Assembly (NCBI GenBank): GCA_021769545.1
Contig: JAETSS010000062.1
Coordinates: 1 to 7,236 of the forward strand
Source: Eubacterium sp.
Lineage (GTDB): Bacteria > Bacillota_A > Clostridia > Peptostreptococcales > Anaerovoracaceae
Length of the DNA: 7,236 nt
Direction of reading: 5' to 3'
Positions 1 to 5,600 of this stretch are shown one piece after another (the first letter of the stretch is position 1; each line of letters starts with the position of its first letter). The notes under the pieces were generated by a model that was given only the letters and a program-made list of their open reading frames with translations, did not search any database and was not told where the DNA came from. The position numbers were made by a program, and so were the translations under genes.

Positions 1-96
1 AAAGGGCAGATCTTTAAGCCTCACGCATGCCTCGTCTACCGTAACGCTGCCGCTTTTCACCTGCTCCATCAGTTCTCTTATGTATTGCTCCTTCAT
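1..96 (-). CDS. larB: Probable LarB (nickel-pincer cofactor synthesis), N-terminal 32 codons only
   Basis: Only the first 32 codons are present, because the gene runs off the left edge of the window. The ATG is at 96-94, preceded by a purine-rich AGGACAGGTG that overlaps the end of the upstream gene. The visible residues begin MKEQYIRELMEQVKSG and end VRLKDLPF. This matches the N-terminal helical segment common in the LarB / AIR-carboxylase-like (PurE-related) family, where an RELLEQVKSGEVSVDEALERLKDLPF-like stretch precedes the catalytic domain. LarB carboxylates nicotinic acid adenine dinucleotide in the cytoplasm, the first step toward the nickel-pincer nucleotide used by lactate racemase and related enzymes. 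It lies 15 bp downstream of the folate cyclo-ligase gene and is probably co-transcribed with it. The identification rests on the N-terminus alone; larC or larE partners would be expected further left, outside the window. Confidence 0.62.
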   Translation of the reverse strand, partial: MKEQYIRELMEQVKSGSVTVDEACVRLKDLPF

Positions 97-111
97 GCTC
101 ACACCTGTCCT

Positions 112-663
112 TTATCTCAATATCCGTCTGCTGCTCACTATCACATCAGGCTTTATATCGTGCTCCTCCGCCGGCAGCTCCGGCAATATCTGAAAATTAT
201 AGCATACGGCCACCGTCATGCACTGAGGATTATCATGCAGAAACACATCGTAATAGCCACCGCCATAGCCTATCCTGTCCCGCTTTTCCGAAAACACGGC
301 TCCCGGCATTATCACCAGAGTATTACCGTCAGGTTCCAGCCGCTTCTGCGAATCCGGCTCCGGGATCCCGAAGGCTCCCGCAACCAGCAGCTTTCCTTTC
401 TCATATGAGCAGAATTCCATCCTTCTGCCTGTGACGCGAGGCAGCCAGATGCGCTTTCCATCCCGATCCGCCGCATCCATCATGTATGTCACGTCGACCT
501 CGTTGTTTATGGGCATGTAAAGACATAGGGACTCCGCTCTTGTGTATTCCTCCGTGCCGCACACCCTGTCGCATATTGCCCGGGAAAGCTCCCGGACCTC
601 ATCTTCACACATCGCTTTTCGTATTTTCAATATTTCGCTTCGTATTTCCTTTTTACCATTCAT
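112..663 (-). CDS. ygfA: 5-formyltetrahydrofolate cyclo-ligase (5,10-methenyl-THF synthetase)
   Basis: This 183-residue protein has the normal length for the family (ygfA/fau in E. coli, yqgN in B. subtilis). The enzyme uses ATP to convert 5-formyl-THF to 5,10-methenyl-THF, recycling a storage or inhibitory folate in the cytoplasm. Visible family marks are the basic N-terminus KKEIRSEILKIRKAM (residues 4-18), the segment YMPINNEVD (49-57), GIPEP (99-103), the glycine-rich phosphate-binding motif RIGYGGGYYD (130-139), and the C-terminal LPAEEHDIKPDVIVS (161-175). The start at 663 is set by alignment with the family N-terminus. It has no recognisable Shine-Dalgarno, and a -10-like box lies only 7 bases upstream, so the message may be leaderless. 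It is the first gene of a probable operon with larB, which starts 15 bp downstream. It is divergent from the SCIFF genes. Confidence 0.93.
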   Translation of the reverse strand: MNGKKEIRSEILKIRKAMCEDEVRELSRAICDRVCGTEEYTRAESLCLYMPINNEVDVTYMMDAADRDGKRIWLPRVTGRRMEFCSYEKGKLLVAGAFGIPEPDSQKRLEPDGNTLVIMPGAVFSEKRDRIGYGGGYYDVFLHDNPQCMTVAVCYNFQILPELPAEEHDIKPDVIVSSRRILR

Positions 664-670
664 AATTAAT

Positions 671-699
671 ATATTATCAGACTTTCACCCGCTTTACAA
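671..699 (-). promoter_or_regulatory. Predicted sigma-A promoter for the folate cyclo-ligase gene
   Basis: Read on the minus strand, TTGTAA (699-694) is followed after 17 bases by TAATAT (676-671). Transcription would start about 6-8 bases further on, at or next to the A of the ATG at 663. This fits the missing Shine-Dalgarno and suggests a leaderless transcript. The -35 box overlaps that of the divergent promoter. This is inference from hexamer match and spacing only. Confidence 0.45.
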
Positions 700-721
700 T
701 CCATACAAAATATGATATCAT
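693..721 (+). promoter_or_regulatory. Predicted sigma-A promoter for the SCIFF precursor gene
   Basis: TTTACA (693-698) is followed after 17 bases by TATCAT (716-721), giving a transcript that starts near 728 with a leader of about 40 bases before the GTG at 769. The -35 box overlaps the -35 of the opposite-strand promoter almost completely, so the two promoters probably compete or share a regulator. The call rests on hexamer match and spacing. Confidence 0.5.
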
Positions 722-768
722 GGCAAATAGCGATAACATAAATTATTAATAGAAAGGTGGAACCACAA

Positions 769-915
769 GTGAAAAGAATTAAGACTTTAGTATCACGTGA
801 TCTTGAAAAATCCGCTAAGACAGGTGGCTGCGGCGAATGCCAGACTTCATGTCAGTCCGCAAGCAAAACTTCTTGCAGCGTTGCTAACCAGCAGTGTGAA
901 AAATGCAAGAACTAG
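769..915 (+). CDS. scfA: SCIFF ranthipeptide precursor, variant core (Ser at positions 32 and 37)
   Basis: This 48-residue peptide starts at GTG 769 behind AAAGGTGG (753-760), 8 bases away; an in-frame GTG at 757 lies inside that ribosome site and is rejected. The leader MKRIKTLVSRDLEKSAKTGG and the core GCGECQTSCQSASKTSC are those of SCIFF (six cysteines in forty-five) peptides, which are cross-linked by a partner radical-SAM enzyme through a Cys-to-carbon thioether. Cysteines are at 21, 24, 28, 36, 43 and 46. The family's usual core, as I know it, reads SCQSACKTSCTV, with cysteines at 21, 24, 28, 32, 36 and 43. Here position 32 is Ser (AGC), position 37 is Ser, and an additional Cys46 forms CEKC. 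The reported thioether in Tte1186a joins Cys32 to Thr37, so both partners are changed. The maturase gene lies 118 bp downstream. The biological role of SCIFF peptides is unknown. Confidence 0.93.
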   Translation: MKRIKTLVSRDLEKSAKTGGCGECQTSCQSASKTSCSVANQQCEKCKN

Positions 916-966
916 CAGCATCGCCCGGTCGATACTGTACACTTGATATTAACTGCTGCATCTAGT
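911..966 (+). promoter_or_regulatory. Alternative (antiterminator-like) hairpin starting at the scfA stop codon
   Basis: ACTAG-CAGCA (911-920) can pair with TGCTG-(CAT bulge)-CTAGT (954-966), a 10-bp stem whose 5' arm contains the scfA stop codon TAG (913-915). Its 3' arm shares bases 955-962 with the terminator-like hairpin at 955-978, so the two folds exclude each other. A ribosome finishing scfA would mask the 5' arm. The geometry is that of an attenuator, but function is inferred only from base pairing. Confidence 0.35.
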
Positions 967-991
967 TTCAGGTGCAGCTATTTTCTTGTTT
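955..991 (+). terminator. Intrinsic terminator or attenuator between SCIFF precursor and maturase
   Basis: GCTGCATC (955-962) pairs with GGTGCAGC (971-978) in an 8-bp stem (one T-G wobble) with an 8-base loop. It is followed by TATTTTCTTGTTT (979-991). The T tract is imperfect, so partial read-through is expected. That would give much more precursor message than maturase message, a common arrangement in RiPP clusters. Confidence 0.6.
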
Positions 992-1033
992 GAAACACCC
1001 GGATAACATACATCATATACGAAAGGAATACCA

Positions 1034-2407
1034 ATGGTACATCAATATAAGCTGAACGGCTACAATATCGTTCTCGACTCCGAGAGCGGGTCGGTACATA
1101 CCGTCGACGATATAGCCTACGATATAATAGAACTATATGAAAACACCCTTGTCGAAGACATCATTTCCATCATAACAGAGCGCCACGGGATATCGCCTGA
1201 GGAAGTCAGAGAGACCATCGACGATATAGATACTCTGAAAAAGGAACACAAGCTCTTTACCGAGGATCTCTTTGCAGGTCAGGCGGATCTTTTCAAGGAA
1301 AGGCAGTCCGTCGTAAAGGCCATCTGTCTCCATGTGGCACACGCATGCAACATGACATGCGGATACTGCTTCGCAGGCGAGGGCGAATACCACGGCGAGC
1401 AGGCTATCATGAGCTATGAGGTGGGAAAAAGAGCGCTGGACTGGCTTGTGGAAAATTCAGGTACGCGCCGTAATCTCGAGGTGGACTTTTTCGGAGGGGA
1501 ACCGCTGCTCAACTTCGATGTAGTGAAACAGCTTGTGGCATACGGCCGTTCTCTGGAAAAGACACATGATAAGAATTTCAGGTTCACGCTGACTACCAAC
1601 GGAGTCCTGCTGGATGACGAAGTCATAGAGTTCGCCAACAGGGAGATGGGCAACGTGGTCCTCAGTCTCGACGGCAGAAAATGCGTCAACGATAAAATGA
1701 GACAGACAAAGGATCACAGCGGCACCTACGATATGATCCTGCCTGCCTTCAAAAAGCTTGCCGAATCAAGAGGTCAGAAGGATTACTACATGAGAGGGAC
1801 ATATACCCATTACAATACGGATTTTGCCAGCGATGTGCTGCACATGGCAGATCTGGGCTTCAAAGAGCTTTCCATCGAGCCTGTGGTAGCTCCTGCCGAT
1901 GCCCCTTACGCATTGAAGGAATCCGACGTACCGAAGCTTCTTTCGGAATACGAAAGACTGGCATGTGAGATGCTTGAACGAAAGCGCGAGGGCAAAGGCC
2001 GCGATTTCACCTTCTATCACTACATGATAGACCTTACGGGAGGCCCTTGTATAGTAAAGCGTATCTCCGGATGCGGTGTAGGCACGGAATACGTGGCTGT
2101 AACGCCTACCGGCGATCTTTATCCATGTCATCAGTTCGTAGGGGAAGAAAAATTCCTGCTGGGAAACATATACGACGGGATCACCAATGGTGATATATGC
2201 AGCGAATTCAAGGGCTGCAACGTATATTCCCACAAAGAGTGCGCGGACTGCTTCGCCAAGCTTTACTGCAGTGGCGGATGTGCAGCCAACGCATATCACA
2301 CGACGGGCTCCATAACGGGCGTATACGATCTGGGATGTCAGCTCCATAAAAAGAGGATAGAATGCGCTATCATGCTTAAGGTAGCGGAAATGTGCGAGGG
2401 GCTGTAG
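1034..2407 (+). CDS. scfB: Radical-SAM SCIFF peptide maturase (thioether-forming, SPASM domain)
   Basis: This 457-residue cytoplasmic iron-sulfur enzyme installs thioether cross-links in the SCIFF peptide; characterised relatives are Tte1186 and CteB, of very similar length. Residues 1 to about 85 form the peptide-binding (RRE-type) region. The radical-SAM core carries C105-x3-C109-x2-C112 in HACNMTCGYC and the GGEP motif at 154-157. The C-terminal SPASM domain follows the expected pattern: C347-x12-G360-x4-C365, then C403-x2-C406-x5-C412-x3-C416, then C435, ligating two auxiliary 4Fe-4S clusters; C339 and C395 may also contribute. No key ligand is missing, so the enzyme looks intact even though its substrate is a variant. 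ATG 1034 is preceded by AAAGGA (1022-1027), 6 bases away. It follows the precursor gene after an attenuator-like hairpin. No transporter, protease or SecDF gene is visible beside it. Confidence 0.95.
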   Translation: MVHQYKLNGYNIVLDSESGSVHTVDDIAYDIIELYENTLVEDIISIITERHGISPEEVRETIDDIDTLKKEHKLFTEDLFAGQADLFKERQSVVKAICLHVAHACNMTCGYCFAGEGEYHGEQAIMSYEVGKRALDWLVENSGTRRNLEVDFFGGEPLLNFDVVKQLVAYGRSLEKTHDKNFRFTLTTNGVLLDDEVIEFANREMGNVVLSLDGRKCVNDKMRQTKDHSGTYDMILPAFKKLAESRGQKDYYMRGTYTHYNTDFASDVLHMADLGFKELSIEPVVAPADAPYALKESDVPKLLSEYERLACEMLERKREGKGRDFTFYHYMIDLTGGPCIVKRISGCGVGTEYVAVTPTGDLYPCHQFVGEEKFLLGNIYDGITNGDICSEFKGCNVYSHKECADCFAKLYCSGGCAANAYHTTGSITGVYDLGCQLHKKRIECAIMLKVAEMCEGL

Positions 2408-2425
2408 GCTCCCCGCACTTTTTTT
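2392..2425 (+). terminator. Intrinsic terminator of scfB
   Basis: GTGC-GA-GGGG (2392-2401) pairs with CCCC-GCAC (2411-2418) with a 2-base bulge and a 9-base loop, followed by seven T (2419-2425). The 5' arm lies inside the last codons of scfB and the stop codon is in the loop. The last two T bases are also the first two of the TTCACCG repeat array. Confidence 0.8.
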
Positions 2426-2707
2426 CACCGATAAAACCACTAATTGTAGGATCACCGTTGAAGCACCTACTATCAATTTCACCGGTAACTAAAAATGAAC
2501 TTCTGTATCGGTGAATCGTTACCGATAATTGCAGTTTTTTTCTCCGGTTATAAGATCTATCATTCACCGAAAGATATGTATTTCCCACGACAGTCGGTGA
2601 AAAAAGACTGAATGTTCACCGGTCACTGTGTATAGTCAACGGTTATCGGTGAACACCGCAAAAAAAATTTCACCGATCATTTCATCAGATCGATGATGTC
2701 GGTGAAA
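2424..2707. repeat. TTCACCG / CGGTGAA inverted-repeat array of unknown function
   Basis: This gene-free stretch holds exact TTCACCG at 2424, 2478, 2563, 2615 and 2669, and exact CGGTGAA at 2509, 2595, 2647 and 2700. Near copies are ATCACCG (2451), CGTTGAA (2456), TTACCG (2519) and TTCTCCG (2540). Most copies form inverted pairs (2424/2456, 2478/2509, 2563/2595, 2615/2647, 2669/2700) whose starts are 31-32 bp apart and which enclose unrelated 24-25-base centres. Successive pairs recur about every 52-54 bp, with one shorter degenerate unit in the middle. Arms reach 9 bp in TGTTCACCG/CGGTGAACA (2613/2647) and TTTCACCGA/TCGGTGAAA (2668/2699). No gene in either orientation is convincing here. Possibilities are a protein-binding array, a structured transcript, or a multi-hairpin convergent terminator; the sequence does not decide. 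Confidence 0.8.
2660..2707 (-). terminator. Intrinsic terminator of nudC, built from the last repeat unit
   Basis: Read on the minus strand, TTTCACCGA (2707-2699) pairs with TCGGTGAAA (2676-2668), and an inner CATCA/TGATG stem lies within the loop. It is followed directly by eight T (2667-2660). It lies 13 bp past the nudC stop. It is the rightmost inverted pair of the TTCACCG array, so at least this unit has a plausible ordinary role. Confidence 0.65.
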
Positions 2708-2719
2708 ATTATCCATATC

Positions 2720-3577
2720 TCATATCTTCCCTGTACGGAAAGCTTCTATCATGGTTGCCGTAATGCTTATATCGGTATTCTGCGGCGGGATCTCGTCTCT
2801 TGAAAGCCATACAGCCTCAGACAGCTCATCTCTGTCCATCCTTATACTGCTGTTTCCATCCAGCTCTGCGAAAAATCCGGATATCACGGAATCCGAAAAT
2901 CCCCACGGCTGACTTCCGAAATATCTGAGATTCTTTACCTTAAGACCAACCTCTTCCATCACCTCGCGTTCAAGAGCGCCTTCTATGGATTCGCCGATCT
3001 CAACAAAGCCTGCAATCAATGCCAGTCCCTTGTATTCCCTGCCTGCATACCGCGTTACAAGCAATCTGTCGCCATCTGTCACCGCTGCCATTATCACGGG
3101 AGAAATGCGTGGGAACTGGATGTTCCCGCATTCGGGACATATCATAGCACGCTCCTTCAGTGAATGCTCCGCCTGATTTACGCAGCATCCGCAGTAGCGG
3201 TGCTCTCTGTACCAATGGTTGAGATGGTTTGCCGTCACTGCTGCGAAGGCTCTCCATCTGCCGTCTCCCTTATACAGACTGCGTATATTCACATACTCCA
3301 TGCTCTCAGGCAGCTCCTCCGTCATATCATACCATGGCAGCAGGAACATAGGTATGTCATCGACAGAAAAAGCATACACTACCCTTTCTCTTATATCACC
3401 GCAGTACTTTTGCAGCGTTTCCACAGTGGGAAGCACCGCCTCACCGCTTTCCTTTTCATCGACTTCATTGCATACCAGCACATTGCCTTTTTTAAAACAA
3501 AAAACTATGCTGTCTGCCTGTGGTTCCGCCGATGCAAAGGCATTGTTCAAGCTGTGTGGTGCAATATCCTGTATCAT
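2720..3577 (-). CDS. nudC: NAD(H) diphosphatase, NudC-type Nudix hydrolase
   Basis: This 285-residue protein hydrolyses NADH/NAD+ to NMN(H) and AMP; NudC relatives can also remove NAD caps from RNA. Domains in order are an N-terminal NUDIX-like domain (about 1-125), a zinc ribbon with C129-x2-C132 and C147-x2-C150, and a catalytic Nudix domain. The Nudix box is complete: G190, E196, then REVMEEVGL at 204-212 supplying the metal-binding glutamates. The NADH-pyrophosphatase signature downstream of the box, usually SQPWPFPxS, here reads SQPWGFSDS (222-230), keeping QPW and the last Ser but lacking both prolines. The start at 3577 is supported by AAGGAGG (3594-3588), 10 bases upstream. It follows etfA on the same strand but is separated by a terminator-like hairpin, so it is probably expressed at a lower level or from a promoter I could not identify. 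It is convergent with scfB. Confidence 0.92.
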   Translation of the reverse strand: MIQDIAPHSLNNAFASAEPQADSIVFCFKKGNVLVCNEVDEKESGEAVLPTVETLQKYCGDIRERVVYAFSVDDIPMFLLPWYDMTEELPESMEYVNIRSLYKGDGRWRAFAAVTANHLNHWYREHRYCGCCVNQAEHSLKERAMICPECGNIQFPRISPVIMAAVTDGDRLLVTRYAGREYKGLALIAGFVEIGESIEGALEREVMEEVGLKVKNLRYFGSQPWGFSDSVISGFFAELDGNSSIRMDRDELSEAVWLSRDEIPPQNTDISITATMIEAFRTGKI

Positions 3578-3612
3578 TCCTTCTCGTCCTCCTTAAAATG
3601 CTTTCTGATCGT

Positions 3613-3664
3613 AAACAAAAGAGGCTGTGCCCCGGAAGCGCTGAGCTCCCGAAACACATCCTCT
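3613..3664 (-). terminator. Intrinsic terminator of the bcd-etfB-etfA operon
   Basis: On the minus strand, AGAGG-x-TGTG (3664-3655) pairs with CACA-x-CCTCT (3629-3620). An inner CGGGAGC/GCTTCCG stem (3651-3645 with 3639-3633) is separated from it by an internal loop. TTTTGTTT (3620-3613) follows. It sits between etfA and nudC and would insulate nudC from the strongly expressed operon. Confidence 0.65.
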
Positions 3665-3684
3665 GATCGTTTAAACTTAATATC

Positions 3685-3702
3685 ATTCTATATGTATAGA
3701 AT
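3685..3702. repeat. 18-bp perfect palindrome at the end of etfA
   Basis: ATTCTATA (3685-3692), TG, TATAGAAT (3695-3702) is a perfect inverted repeat that overlaps the first base of the etfA stop codon on the plus-strand coordinate. It is AT-rich and has no T tract of its own. It may protect the 3' end of the message or simply assist the terminator 20 bp further on. The role is inference. Confidence 0.5.
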
Positions 3703-4772
3703 TAGTTTTCAGCCTTGTACTTAGCAAGAGCATCCTGCAGCTTAGGAATGATAACCTTAACGTCGCCAACGATACCTAAGTCAGCTACTTCGAAGATAGC
3801 TGCTGAATCGTTCTTGTTGATAGCGATTACGCATTCTGAGTTTTCCATACCTGCGATGTGCTGGATAGCTCCGGAAATACCGCAAGCCATGTACAGTTCA
3901 GGTCTAACTGTTTTACCTGTCTGACCAACCTGTCTGTCCTTAGCGATCCAACCAGCATCAACGTTAGCTCTTGATGATGAAATTTCGCCGCCAAGTAAGT
4001 CAGCAACCTTCTGTAATTCATCGTAGAAATCAGGTGATCCGATACCTCTTCCGCCGGATACCAGAACCTTAGCTTCTGTAATATCTACAGCCTTGTGAGT
4101 CTGCTTAACAACTTCCTTGATCGTTACGTTCATGTCTTCAGGTGTGAATTCAACCTTGAATTCTTCAACAGTTCCCTGCTTGCCAACCTGCGGAGCTAAC
4201 TTCTTCATTACTCCAGGTCTTACTGTTGCCATCTGCGGTCTGTAATCAGCACATCTGATAGTAGCCATTACGTTACCACCGAATGCAGGTCTTGTCATCT
4301 TAAGAGTCTTGTCGTCCATGCCGAGTCTCTTTTCGATTGAAGCTGTATCTGCAGTTGATGTAGCGTGTAAGAACTCGAAGTACTTGTTCATATCGATGTC
4401 CAGGTGAGTACAGTCTGCAGTAAGTCCTGTGTGGATTCTTGCAGCTACTCTTGGAGCTAAGTCTCTACCGATCGAAGTAGCACCGAATAATACGATGTTA
4501 GGATCGTAGTTCTTGATTATTGCAGTTAATGCCTTTGCATATGGTTCTGTTACATATTCAGCCAGCATAGGATCGTCTACTACTATAACGCTGTCAGCGC
4601 CTGCTTCGATCATTTCCTGTGCTTTGTCCTTGATCTGATCTCCCATGAGAACTCCAACAACCTTCTCACCGAGATCTGCTGCTAATTTCGTAGCTTCGCC
4701 CAGCAGTTCCAGAGTAACCTTAGCGATAACGCCGTCTCTCTGCTCTGCTATTACATATAAATCTTTGCTCAT
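3702..4772 (-). CDS. etfA: Electron transfer flavoprotein alpha subunit (Bcd-associated)
   Basis: This 356-residue protein is the FAD-binding large subunit of the EtfAB heterodimer that passes electrons to butyryl-CoA dehydrogenase in the cytoplasm. The N-terminal alpha/beta domain spans about 1-200 (FGATSIGRDLAPRVAAR at 97-112, GLTADCTHL at 116-124). The C-terminal FAD domain starts near VLVSGGRGIG (236-245) and includes SSRANVDAGWI (266-276), RQVGQTGK (280-287), and the ETF-alpha signature around LYMACGISGAIQHIAGM (293-309) and INKNDSAAIFEVADLGIVGD (318-337). ATG 4772 is preceded by a GGGGAGGAG ribosome site. It is the last gene of the bcd-etfB-etfA operon, 18 bp after etfB. Codon use is biased toward T-ending and AGA codons like its operon partners, consistent with high expression. 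Confidence 0.96.
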   Translation of the reverse strand: MSKDLYVIAEQRDGVIAKVTLELLGEATKLAADLGEKVVGVLMGDQIKDKAQEMIEAGADSVIVVDDPMLAEYVTEPYAKALTAIIKNYDPNIVLFGATSIGRDLAPRVAARIHTGLTADCTHLDIDMNKYFEFLHATSTADTASIEKRLGMDDKTLKMTRPAFGGNVMATIRCADYRPQMATVRPGVMKKLAPQVGKQGTVEEFKVEFTPEDMNVTIKEVVKQTHKAVDITEAKVLVSGGRGIGSPDFYDELQKVADLLGGEISSSRANVDAGWIAKDRQVGQTGKTVRPELYMACGISGAIQHIAGMENSECVIAINKNDSAAIFEVADLGIVGDVKVIIPKLQDALAKYKAEN

Positions 4773-4790
4773 TTTAACAACTCCTCCCCA

Positions 4791-5576
4791 CTAAATAATG
4801 TGTCTTTCTTCCATCTTAGCTATGATCGCTTCTACAGCTTCGTCAGGTGTTACTTCTAACTTAGTGCCAGCGCCCTTAGCCATTTTACCGAATGATGTTA
4901 CAACCTTTGTAGGTGATCCGTTCAGTCCGATGTGATCTGGGTTCAAGTCGTCTTTTAAATCATCAAATCCCCAAACGGTGATGTCCTTTTCATAAGCGTC
5001 AACGATTCCGCCGGCATGCATGTATCTAGGCTCAGCTAACTCCTGTAATGCTGTCAACAGGCAAGGAGTCTTTACCTCGAGGATGTGATATCTGTCTTCA
5101 TACTGTCTCTTAACAGTAAGTGCATCTTCGCTTACATCGATCTGTTCTGTATATGATACCTGTGGAATTCCAAGGTTTTCTGCGATCTGAGGACCAACCT
5201 GTGCAGTATCTCCGTCGATAGCCTGTCTTCCTGTGATTACTACATCGTAACCGATCTTCTTAAGAGCAGTTGAGATGATGATTGCTGTTGCGCAAGTATC
5301 GGATCCACCGAATTCTCTTGCTGATAACAGATATGCTTCATCACAACCCATTGCCAGTGCTTCTCTTAAAGCAACGTCAGCCTGTGGAGGTCCCATGCAG
5401 ACAACTGTTACTGTTCCGCCAACCTTCTCTTTTAACTGAAGTGCAGCTTCGATACCTGACTTATCGTCATGGTTGATGATGCTTGGAACGCCGTCTCTTA
5501 TTAATCTATTAGTTTTAGGATCCAGCTTAACTTCGTTTGTGTCCGGAACCTGCTTTATGCAAACTACTATTTTCAT
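4791..5576 (-). CDS. etfB: Electron transfer flavoprotein beta subunit, bifurcating type
   Basis: This 261-residue protein starts MKIVVCIKQVPDTNEVKLD, typical of EtfB. In Bcd-linked systems this subunit carries the FAD that takes a hydride from NADH and splits the two electrons, one toward ferredoxin and one toward Bcd. Diagnostic stretches are PSIINHDDKSGIEAALQLKE (31-50), VVCMGPPQADVALREALAMG (58-77), GSDTCAT (91-97), GRQAIDGDTAQVGPQIAE (116-133), the segment associated with the bifurcating FAD/NADH site, and LLTALQELAEPRYM (173-186). Gene order and these motifs support the bifurcating clostridial group over the mitochondrial-type ETF. Its start lies 24 bp after bcd, with GGGAG upstream, and etfA begins 18 bp after its TAG stop. 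Confidence 0.96.
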   Translation of the reverse strand: MKIVVCIKQVPDTNEVKLDPKTNRLIRDGVPSIINHDDKSGIEAALQLKEKVGGTVTVVCMGPPQADVALREALAMGCDEAYLLSAREFGGSDTCATAIIISTALKKIGYDVVITGRQAIDGDTAQVGPQIAENLGIPQVSYTEQIDVSEDALTVKRQYEDRYHILEVKTPCLLTALQELAEPRYMHAGGIVDAYEKDITVWGFDDLKDDLNPDHIGLNGSPTKVVTSFGKMAKGAGTKLEVTPDEAVEAIIAKMEERHII

Positions 5577-5600
5577 CGTTAATATTCTCCCTTCACACTA

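Noticed and set aside
728..768. Riboswitch or other structured leader before the SCIFF gene
   Set aside because: The leader is only about 40 bases, AT-rich, and shows no stem of useful length.
960..1033. Separate promoter for the maturase between the two SCIFF genes
   Set aside because: TTGTTT near 987 has no convincing -10 at 16-18 bases; read-through of the attenuator is the simpler explanation.
1766..2482. Long minus-strand open frame of 238 codons
   Set aside because: It is fully antisense to the maturase gene, whose radical-SAM and SPASM motifs are intact, and its translation shows no recognisable domain.
2376..2588. Minus-strand open frame of 70 codons crossing the repeat array
   Set aside because: It starts within the array, overlaps the end of scfB antisense, has no ribosome site and a composition dictated by the repeats.
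2424..2707. CRISPR array
   Set aside because: The repeated unit is only 7-9 bp, alternates in orientation, and spacing varies from 10 to 32 bp. CRISPR repeats are longer, directly repeated and evenly spaced, and no cas gene is in view.
3164..3724. Plus-strand open frame of 186 codons
   Set aside because: It is antisense to nudC and runs into the etfA end and terminator; the translation is low-complexity and unlike any family I know.
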